DNA from: an uncultured Treponema sp.
Lineage (GTDB): Bacteria; Spirochaetota; Spirochaetia; Treponematales; Treponemataceae
Assembly: GCA_946410085.1 (NCBI GenBank)
Contig: CAMJZA010000030.1
Location: forward strand, 1 to 39,726
DNA length: 39,726 bases
Direction of reading: 5' to 3'
Position numbers and translations under genes: made by a program
In this document: positions 34,185-39,726 of the stretch, piece by piece
Layout: every line of letters begins with the position of its first letter
Numbering within the stretch: the stretch's first letter is position 1
The notes under the pieces: model-generated
The model's database searches: none
What the model was told of the DNA's origin: nothing
Seen by the model: only the letters and a program-made list of their open reading frames with translations

Positions 34185-34616
34185 ATGGATTTGCACAGAA
34201 TCGAAAAATTCATCGGCAGGCAGAAAGTCAGCTTCGTGTGTTCCGTTGACGGAGAGGGCTTCCCGAACGTCAAGGCGATGCTCCGACCCCGGAAGCATGT
34301 AGGCCTGAAGGAATTCTATTTTTCCACCAACACGTCATCCATGCGGGTAAGGCAGTATCAGCAGAACCCGAACGCGAGCATTTACTTCTATCACAAGGGG
34401 CTCATACGGTATACCGGTGTCATGCTCAAGGGCACGATGGAAGTGCTGACCGACCAGGGAATCAAGGATGAGCTCTGGCGGCCGGGCGACACGATGTTCT
34501 ACAGGCAGGGCAGGACCGACCCCGACTATTGCGTGCTGAAGTTCACGGCGCAAAGCGGCAGGTATTACTGTGATTTAAAGACCGAGGACTTCGTGGCCGG
34601 TGCGCAGAAAGCGTGA
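34185..34616 (+). CDS. Pyridoxamine 5'-phosphate oxidase-like flavin-binding protein
   Basis: The 143-residue protein matches the split-barrel PNPOx-like family: an opening with KVSFVCSVDGEGFPNVKAM, then EFYFSTNTSSMRVRQYQQNPNASIYFY (about 43-70), a GTMEVLTD segment and a final barrel strand. Members bind FMN, F420 or heme, and many are of unknown function. True PNP oxidases are longer, so a vitamin B6 role is unlikely. It overlaps the annotated start region of the next GNAT gene. Confidence 0.85.
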   Translation: MDLHRIEKFIGRQKVSFVCSVDGEGFPNVKAMLRPRKHVGLKEFYFSTNTSSMRVRQYQQNPNASIYFYHKGLIRYTGVMLKGTMEVLTDQGIKDELWRPGDTMFYRQGRTDPDYCVLKFTAQSGRYYCDLKTEDFVAGAQKA

Positions 34617-34639
34617 GTAGTGAATATATGGAAGGGAAC

Positions 34640-35179
34640 ATGAACGGCAGCATGAGCTACCGGCCCGCGTCCGAAAGCGACCTGGACGAAGTCTTTGCCC
34701 TCGTCAAGGCCGCCATCGCGGTGATGGACAGGCAGGGTATCCCCCAGTGGGATGAAGTCTACCCCGCCCGCGGGGATTTGCTGCGCGACATACAGGCGGC
34801 CTCTCTTTTTGTCGGGGAGACGGCCTCTGCGGGCGACGGAGCGGGCCGGGGCGGAAAGCGGATCGCGGTCATCTACGTGCTGAACACGGAATGCTACGAG
34901 GGCTACGAGAACGCCGCCTGGCAGTGCAGTGACGGGTTCCGCGTGATTCACCGCCTCTGCGTCCACCCCGATTTCCAGCATCAGGGAATCGCAAGGCAGA
35001 CGCTTTCCCACATAGAGCAGGAGGCCGCCGGGCTCGGAGCGACAAGCCTCCGCCTTGACACATTCAGCCTGAACCCCTATTCGCTCAGGCTCTACGAGCA
35101 CGCGGGCTACCGCAAGACCGGCGAAGCCCAGTGGCGCAAGGGGCTTTTCTACCTGATGGAAAAAGTGCTGGTGAATTGA
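34640..35179 (+). CDS. GNAT family N-acetyltransferase
   Basis: The product has 179 residues from the chosen start. A GNAT core is clear: IHRLCVHPDFQHQGIARQTLSHIE is the V-x-P-x-x-(R/Q)-x-x-G-x-(A/G) acetyl-CoA loop, followed by LRLDTFSLNPYSLRLYEHAGYRKTG. The start is uncertain. ATG 34640 has GGAAGGG close upstream, but GTG 34613, overlapping the previous stop, and ATGs 34628 and 34652 are all in frame. An insertion rich in Gly/Ala (around GDGAGRGG) interrupts the N-terminal half. The acceptor is unknown. It is the fifth gene of the operon. Confidence 0.83.
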   Translation: MNGSMSYRPASESDLDEVFALVKAAIAVMDRQGIPQWDEVYPARGDLLRDIQAASLFVGETASAGDGAGRGGKRIAVIYVLNTECYEGYENAAWQCSDGFRVIHRLCVHPDFQHQGIARQTLSHIEQEAAGLGATSLRLDTFSLNPYSLRLYEHAGYRKTGEAQWRKGLFYLMEKVLVN

Positions 35180-35183
35180 TTGT

Positions 35184-36026
35184 ATGACTGACAAAATGCA
35201 ATTCGGCATGCCGACGCTCATCGAGAACAGGACGCTTGCGGACAACATCGCCCTGTGCTCACGGCTGGGCCTGCGCTTCATCGAGCTGAACATGAACTTC
35301 CCGGAATATCAGCTGGAGCAGCTTGAGGATACGGACTTTCTCATACAGGCCGCGGAGAAGCAGGGCCTGTACTACACGATACACCTTGACGAGAACCTCA
35401 ACATCGCAGACTTCAACCCCCTCGTGACGGATGCATACCTTGAGACCGTACGGCGGACGATAGAGGCCGCAAAGAAGCTCGTCTGCCTGCGGGACAGGTT
35501 CGGGGACAAAAGCCAGCCGCTCACGGTGAACATGCACATGAACCACGGCATCTACATCACGCTTCCCGACCGGAAAGTCCGGATGTACGAGCGCGACTTT
35601 GCTGCTTACATGTCCTCGTTCAAAGCTTTCCGGCAAAAGTGCGCGGACTGGATCGGGGATGCGGACGTACGGGTCGTCGTGGAGAACACGGACGGATTCA
35701 GGGACTACGAGAAGAAAGCGATGGAATACCTGCTTGAAAGCCCCTGCTTCGGCCTGACCTGGGACATCGGGCACTCCAAGGCGGTCAGCGAAACGGACGT
35801 GCCCTTCATCATGGCGCACAAGGAAAAGCTCTGCCACTTCCACATACACGACGGCTCCGAAAAACCGCCCAGGAACCACCTTGCCCTCGGCGACGGCGAG
35901 ATTGACCTTGCAGCCCGGCTCAAGCTGGCGGAAGAGCGGAACGCGCGCTGCGTGCTTGAGACCAAGACGATTGCCGCGCTGGAGAAGTCCGTCGCGTATC
36001 TGAAGGGCGTGCAGCTGCAAAAGTAA
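35184..36026 (+). CDS. Sugar phosphate isomerase/epimerase-like TIM-barrel protein
   Basis: The 280-residue protein belongs to the xylose isomerase-like/AP-endonuclease-2 TIM-barrel superfamily. Probable metal ligands appear in the usual order: Glu in VVVENTDG, Asp in LTWDIGHSKA, His in HFHIHDG, Asp/Glu in LGDGEID and a final Glu in CVLETK. Sugar epimerases, inosose dehydratases and endonuclease IV share this fold; the following PfkB kinase favours a sugar or polyol substrate. It starts four bases after the GNAT gene. A stable hairpin (CCGGCT/AGCCGG) directly follows its stop. Confidence 0.83.
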   Translation: MTDKMQFGMPTLIENRTLADNIALCSRLGLRFIELNMNFPEYQLEQLEDTDFLIQAAEKQGLYYTIHLDENLNIADFNPLVTDAYLETVRRTIEAAKKLVCLRDRFGDKSQPLTVNMHMNHGIYITLPDRKVRMYERDFAAYMSSFKAFRQKCADWIGDADVRVVVENTDGFRDYEKKAMEYLLESPCFGLTWDIGHSKAVSETDVPFIMAHKEKLCHFHIHDGSEKPPRNHLALGDGEIDLAARLKLAEERNARCVLETKTIAALEKSVAYLKGVQLQK

Positions 36027-36042
36027 CCGGCTGTGGAGCCGG
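36027..36042 (+). other. Intercistronic hairpin, not a classical terminator
   Basis: CCGGCT (36027-36032) pairs with AGCCGG (36037-36042) around GTGG, immediately after the isomerase-like stop codon. The following ATTAAAAC has no T run, so it may stabilise or process the mRNA rather than end it. Confidence 0.4.
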
Positions 36043-36078
36043 ATTAAAACACGTGAGACAAACACAGGAGCGTATGGT

Positions 36079-36996
36079 ATGAAAGACAATGCGGACGTGT
36101 ACCTGTTCGGGCAGGTGCTGGGGACTCATTCATTCCTGCTCAGGGACGGCTTCCTTGAGCCTGACGAGTATGCCGAAATCAAAGAGCAGTACTTCCTGCC
36201 CGGCGGTGAGACCGGGACGGCGGCGACGGTGCTGGACTCGCTCGGCGTTTCCGTGCGGATGGACGGAACCTGGATCGGGACGGAAGTCGCCCCCATGCTC
36301 AAGGAATTCTACGCGGGCAGGAAGGTGGACCTGTCGTCCCTGCACTTCATGGAGGACGACAAGGGGGTCATGGATTACGTCGTCATCGCGGGTCTGATCC
36401 GCTCCCCGATGGGAAGGTTCCAGACCCTGTTCGCGTCCGGCAAACGCTGGTGGAGCGTCCCCAGGGAGGAGGACATAGCGGGCTGCCGGGTCTGTGCGAT
36501 AGATCCCTTCTTCAAGGACGAGACGCTCCTTGCCGCGGACTTGTGCCGGAAACACAAGATACCCTACGTGACGATAGACAACCCGCACGACTCGCCCCTG
36601 CATAAAAACGCCGCAGTCAACGTCGTGTCAAAAGAATGTACCGGCGAGCATTACAAGGGGATGCCCTCCGAAGAGATTATGGAGCTGATGCGGCAGGAGA
36701 CGGACGGCCTCACGATCATAACCCGGGGCGGAGACGAGATGCTCTACGCGCGGCGGGGCGGTGGGATTCACCGCATGAAGCCTTTTGCCGTACCGGTCAG
36801 AAGCACGCTCGGTGCGGGCGACACCTTCAAGGCGGGCTGCATGTACGGCCTGCTGCACGGCATGGGTGACGATGAGCTGGTGCGCTTTGCGAGCGCGTGT
36901 TCCGCCATCGCGATTTCCCGCTTTCCCCTGCCCCTGAACCCGCCGCGCCTGGACGAGGTGCAGGCGCTGATAAGGAAAAAGCAGGCCTGGGCCTGA
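36079..36996 (+). CDS. PfkB family carbohydrate kinase
   Basis: The 305-residue protein has the ribokinase/PfkB fold. A sugar-binding PGGETGTAATVLDSLG stretch lies near residue 41, and the second PfkB signature STLGAGDTFKAGCMYGLL near 250 contains the catalytic Asp. Between them are PHDSPLHKNA and ITRGGDEMLY segments. The phosphorylated sugar cannot be inferred. AGGAG lies eight bases upstream of the ATG. It follows the TIM-barrel isomerase by 52 bp, so together they may form a small sugar-use pair at the end of the operon. Confidence 0.88.
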   Translation: MKDNADVYLFGQVLGTHSFLLRDGFLEPDEYAEIKEQYFLPGGETGTAATVLDSLGVSVRMDGTWIGTEVAPMLKEFYAGRKVDLSSLHFMEDDKGVMDYVVIAGLIRSPMGRFQTLFASGKRWWSVPREEDIAGCRVCAIDPFFKDETLLAADLCRKHKIPYVTIDNPHDSPLHKNAAVNVVSKECTGEHYKGMPSEEIMELMRQETDGLTIITRGGDEMLYARRGGGIHRMKPFAVPVRSTLGAGDTFKAGCMYGLLHGMGDDELVRFASACSAIAISRFPLPLNPPRLDEVQALIRKKQAWA

Positions 36997-37016
36997 AAGA
37001 CGTGAAAGCCCTGTCC

Positions 37017-37045
37017 TTGACTTTTTATCCCGTGTACCATAGGAT
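37017..37045 (+). promoter_or_regulatory. Promoter of the iron-sulfur flavoprotein gene, predicted leaderless
   Basis: TTGACT (37017-37022) and TAGGAT (37040-37045) are 17 bp apart. The ATG at 37052 begins seven bases after the -10 box. No ribosome binding site is present. Confidence 0.65.
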
Positions 37046-37051
37046 ATATGC

Positions 37052-37627
37052 ATGAAATTCCTGATCCTGAATGGCAGTCCGCGGAAAAACGGCAAGGTCT
37101 CGCACATCCTTCATCAGATTGAAGAAACTGTTATTGCGGCCGGCAATGAGGCCTGTTTTTACGATGTCTCCGCCCTTGCGTTCAAGCCCTGTGCAGGCTG
37201 TATGGCCTGCCGCTCAAGCGGAACCTGCGTGTTTCCTCAGGACGATGCGCATAGAATTGCCCGGATGATACAGGAATGCGACGGCATCATCGTAGGCTCG
37301 CCAGTCTACTGGGGCAACGTGAACGGACAGCTCAAATGCCTGTTTGACCGTGTGGTTGCCGTGATGATGGGGGAGTCGCCGCGCGGAATTCCCATCCCGC
37401 TCCACAAAGGCAAAAAAGCCGTGATAGTCACAAGCTGTACCACGCCGTTTCCCTTCAATATCCTTGCCGGGCAGACGACAAAGGCCGAGCATGCGCTCAA
37501 GGAAATCCTCTCGTATTCGGGATTCAAAGTCCGTGCGAAAATCCGGCTTGCAGGAACAAAGGGAATGAAAGAGATTCCCGAGCGGATTTGCAATGCCGCA
37601 AAAAAAGCCGCCGCGGGTCTCCGCTAG
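37052..37627 (+). CDS. Flavodoxin-fold NAD(P)H-dependent oxidoreductase, iron-sulfur flavoprotein (Isf)-like
   Basis: The 191-residue protein has a flavodoxin-like FMN site (ILNGSPRKNGKVSHI near the start and GSPVYWGNVNGQLKCLFDR near 90). The cysteine set C47-x2-C50-x2-C53-x5-C59 matches the compact cluster motif of Isf proteins, which carry a 4Fe-4S cluster beside FMN and transfer electrons, in some cases reducing oxygen or peroxide. Physiological partners are unknown. The gene begins a new transcription unit. Its stop codon lies within a 20-bp tandem duplication. Confidence 0.87.
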   Translation: MKFLILNGSPRKNGKVSHILHQIEETVIAAGNEACFYDVSALAFKPCAGCMACRSSGTCVFPQDDAHRIARMIQECDGIIVGSPVYWGNVNGQLKCLFDRVVAVMMGESPRGIPIPLHKGKKAVIVTSCTTPFPFNILAGQTTKAEHALKEILSYSGFKVRAKIRLAGTKGMKEIPERICNAAKKAAAGLR

Positions 37628-37650
37628 ATTCCGCGGGTCTCCGCTAGATT
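37611..37650 (+). repeat. Perfect 20-bp tandem duplication across the flavoprotein stop codon
   Basis: CCGCGGGTCTCCGCTAGATT occurs at 37611-37630 and again at 37631-37650. The first copy encodes the last residues and the TAG stop; the second is untranslated. The identity of the copies suggests a recent slippage event. Confidence 0.95.
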
Positions 37651-37686
37651 TCCGGGCTTGCATGGACTTTGGAGTGAGATGTCAGC

Positions 37687-38784
37687 ATGGAAAGAAAAAA
37701 ACGAATCATGGCAGTCCTACTGCTTGTGCTGTGTCTCGGTGCGGCAATGCTGTTTCTGTTTCCCCCGAGTTCCGGGAGACTGCCCGCAATGCAGGGCCCC
37801 AAAGCTGTTTCGGAGAAGCTGGCGGTACAGGCGGACGGCTCCGGCCTCGGCGCAATCATCCTCTCCAAGGACAGCGACAACCCCGTCCTCCTTGTCTGCG
37901 GGGGAGGTCCGGGCATACCGCAGTACCTGATGGAGTCCATGCTCGGTTCCCCGCTGACCGACGTGTTCACCGTCTGCTACTGGGATTACCGGGGTACCGG
38001 CCTGTCCTATAGCAATGCCATCAGCAGCGACGGGATGACGACGGAAAATTTCATCGGCGATACCCTGCGCATGACGGACTACCTTGCGGACAGGTTCGGC
38101 AAAAACAAGATATACATCATGGGTCATTCCTTCGGGACCTACATCGCGCTCAAGACGGTTCAGGCGCACCCGGAGAAATACATCTGCTACATTGCGATGG
38201 CGCAGATAGTCAATCAGGCGGAATCCGAAAAAATCGCGTTCGACTACATGAAAGGCGAATATGAGAAAGCGGGGAATGCAAAGATGGTCCGCGAGTTCCA
38301 GAAGCGGGACATCAGCGGGTCCGAGGAAGCGTACATCGATTACTGCGCCTCCGGCCTGCGCGACAAGGCGATGCATGAACTGGGCGTCGGAACTGCCCGG
38401 AACATGCGATCGGTTATAACGGGCATTTTCCTCCCGAGCCTCCGCACCAGGGCGTACACGCAGGCTGAGCGGGTGGATATATGGAGGGGAAAAATCAAGT
38501 CGAACAAGTGCCCGGCCTCCAGGGACACAAGGACCGCATTCAATGCCCTGCAGGACGTGCCCGGCCTTGATGTTCCCGTTTATTTCCTGACCGGAAAATA
38601 TGACTATACCTGTTGCAGCTCGCTCCAGCAGAAATACTATGAGGCGGTCAAAGCCCCCGATAAGGCCCTGTTCCTTTTTGAAAACTCTGCCCACAGCCCC
38701 CTCTACGAGGAGCACGAACGGGGCAGGCTGGTGCTGGAAGAAATCGTGGAAAGAAGCCTGTCGTACGGAGCCTTGCATGACTAA
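37687..38784 (+). CDS. Alpha/beta hydrolase, prolyl-aminopeptidase-like, membrane-anchored or exported
   Basis: The 365-residue protein starts with KK-R and a hydrophobic helix (about 8-26), a signal anchor or signal peptide without a lipobox. The hydrolase core has the oxyanion motif GGGPG (72-76), DYRGTGLS near 100, the nucleophile elbow GHSFG (Ser148) and C-terminal Asp (TGKYDYT) and His (NSAHSP) residues, resembling proline iminopeptidase relatives. The substrate is unknown. The ribosome binding site is weak (GGAGTGAG more than ten bases away). Its end overlaps the next GNAT gene by eight bases. Confidence 0.83.
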   Translation: MERKKRIMAVLLLVLCLGAAMLFLFPPSSGRLPAMQGPKAVSEKLAVQADGSGLGAIILSKDSDNPVLLVCGGGPGIPQYLMESMLGSPLTDVFTVCYWDYRGTGLSYSNAISSDGMTTENFIGDTLRMTDYLADRFGKNKIYIMGHSFGTYIALKTVQAHPEKYICYIAMAQIVNQAESEKIAFDYMKGEYEKAGNAKMVREFQKRDISGSEEAYIDYCASGLRDKAMHELGVGTARNMRSVITGIFLPSLRTRAYTQAERVDIWRGKIKSNKCPASRDTRTAFNALQDVPGLDVPVYFLTGKYDYTCCSSLQQKYYEAVKAPDKALFLFENSAHSPLYEEHERGRLVLEEIVERSLSYGALHD

Positions 38785-39544
38785 TCAGGAAATGCTTCGG
38801 ATTGCCATGAGGCAGTCCGCGGAGGACATCGGCTGCCGGGAGGACGATTTTCTGGCGCAGGAAAACGTCGTCACTCATTTCAAGCTCGGCAGGAACGCGC
38901 GGAAGTACCTGAAGGAGCCGATACCCTGCGACTTTGTGTCCTACGGGAACAACCTTGTTGCGGCTGCCTCGGACGAACTTTTCGATCTGGTGACGGAGTA
39001 CGCGGGCAGGTTCAGTTCGTATCACTGCTTTGAGACCCCGAACATGCACTGGCTGAACGAACGCCTGATCCAGAAGGGATGCAAAATATGTTTCATGGCG
39101 GAATACTTTCTTTTTGACGCGGACAAAATCACGGATGCGTCATGCGGTTACGAGATCCGCCTTCTGACACATGACGATTTTGAGGGCCTGTACTTTCCCG
39201 AATGGAGCAACGCCCTCTGCGAGAAGCGGAAGGAGCTGGATGTCCTGGGGCTCGGGGCGTATGATGACGGAAAGCTCGTGGGGCTTGCAGGCTGTTCGGC
39301 TGACTGCGAGGGTATGTGGCAGATTGGCATTGACGTCCTTCCCGGTTACCGGCGGCAGGGAATCGCCTCCTGCCTGACATCCGGCCTTGCGAAGGAAATC
39401 ATGCGCCGCGGGAAAGTCCCCTTTTATTGCGCCGCCTGGTCAAACATCCGTTCCGTGCGCAACGCCATCAAGAGCGGCTTTGTCCCCGCATGGGTCCAGA
39501 TGACAGCGAAGCCTGCCGACATGGTTGACGGAATGAACGGGTAG
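38777..39544 (+). CDS. GNAT family N-acetyltransferase
   Basis: The protein has 255 residues from ATG 38777, which has GGAG six bases upstream and overlaps the previous stop. An N-terminal helper domain of about 130 residues precedes the GNAT core, where QIGIDVLPGYRRQGIASCLTSGLAKEIMRRG (about 185-215) forms the acetyl-CoA loop and AAWSNIRSVRNAIKSGF the following helix. This resembles two-domain GNATs found in Firmicutes and treponemes. The acceptor is unknown. Confidence 0.83.
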   Translation: MTNQEMLRIAMRQSAEDIGCREDDFLAQENVVTHFKLGRNARKYLKEPIPCDFVSYGNNLVAAASDELFDLVTEYAGRFSSYHCFETPNMHWLNERLIQKGCKICFMAEYFLFDADKITDASCGYEIRLLTHDDFEGLYFPEWSNALCEKRKELDVLGLGAYDDGKLVGLAGCSADCEGMWQIGIDVLPGYRRQGIASCLTSGLAKEIMRRGKVPFYCAAWSNIRSVRNAIKSGFVPAWVQMTAKPADMVDGMNG

Positions 39545-39563
39545 GGGAAATGGAAGGAACACG

Positions 39564-39726
39564 ATGATAACGGGCATACACCATGTCTCGATGAAATGCG
39601 GTACGCAGGAAGAGTTTGACAAGGCGAAGGACTTCTACCTGAACGTCCTCGGCTTCTCCGTAAAACGGGAATGGCCGGAAGGAATCATGATAGACTCCGG
39701 CTGCGGCCTGCTTGAGATTTTCTGCA
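39564..39726 (+). CDS. VOC family protein, 5' part only (runs off the window)
   Basis: Fifty-four codons are visible. ITGIHHVSMKCG, KAKDFYLNVLGFSV and the ending GLLEIF fit the first half of a vicinal-oxygen-chelate (glyoxalase/bleomycin-resistance) protein, with the first metal-ligand His in IHHVS. AAGGA lies six bases upstream of the ATG. The 3' end lies beyond 39726. It is the second VOC gene in the accessory stretch. Confidence 0.8.
   Translation, partial: MITGIHHVSMKCGTQEEFDKAKDFYLNVLGFSVKREWPEGIMIDSGCGLLEIFC

Overview
The window looks like chromosomal DNA of a spirochaete, most probably a treponeme of moderate to fairly high GC. The assignment rests on protein resemblance and gene order: the translation operon rimP-nusA-infB-rbfA-truB-ribF has the order known from treponemes, and several proteins of unknown function resemble families I associate with treponemes. 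No phage, insertion sequence, CRISPR array or rRNA is visible. The only RNA gene is a tRNA-Glu at the left edge.

Layout. 1-7.4 kb: tRNA-Glu, then a promoter, a leader terminator and the translation operon, ending in a single reading frame that joins TruB to a RibF-like FAD synthetase. 7.5-14.4 kb: citramalate synthase (isoleucine pathway), then a giant ORF in which CarB (carbamoyl phosphate synthase) is fused to a DapF-like protein, followed by sufC and two tandem terminators. 14.6-20 kb: a divergent sigma-factor-like protein converging on a Wzx-type flippase, a nuclease-fold-like protein of unknown function, pgi, and a GlsB/YeaQ membrane peptide. 20-28 kb: envelope genes (GtrA, a DUF6311-like membrane protein, a GT39-like glycosyltransferase) around a TGS/ThrRS-like nucleoside kinase and aroA. 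27.4-31 kb: a 22-bp tandem repeat array next to a short ParB-like protein that is co-transcribed with PBP1A. 31-39.7 kb: a visibly GC-richer accessory stretch holding a lone CDP-glucose dehydratase and a run of small same-strand enzyme genes (DUF2271, GNAT-DUF3795 fusion, two VOC proteins, PNPOx-like, two more GNATs, sugar isomerase-like, PfkB kinase, iron-sulfur flavoprotein, alpha/beta hydrolase).

How the genes are expressed is the most striking global signal. At eight genes that head transcription units (cimA, carB-dapF, wzx-like, nucleoside kinase, DUF6311, aroA, mrcA and the flavoprotein) a promoter-like -35/-10 pair with 16-17 bp spacing ends only 6-11 bp before the start codon. There is no Shine-Dalgarno site, so the predicted mRNAs are leaderless or nearly so. 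Genes inside operons (nusA, sufC, parB-like, gtrA, the accessory operon) mostly keep normal ribosome binding sites. The two fusions (TruB-RibF and CarB-DapF, the latter with Ala where DapF has a catalytic Cys) and the ParB-like/22-bp-repeat/PBP1A neighbourhood are the other points most worth following.
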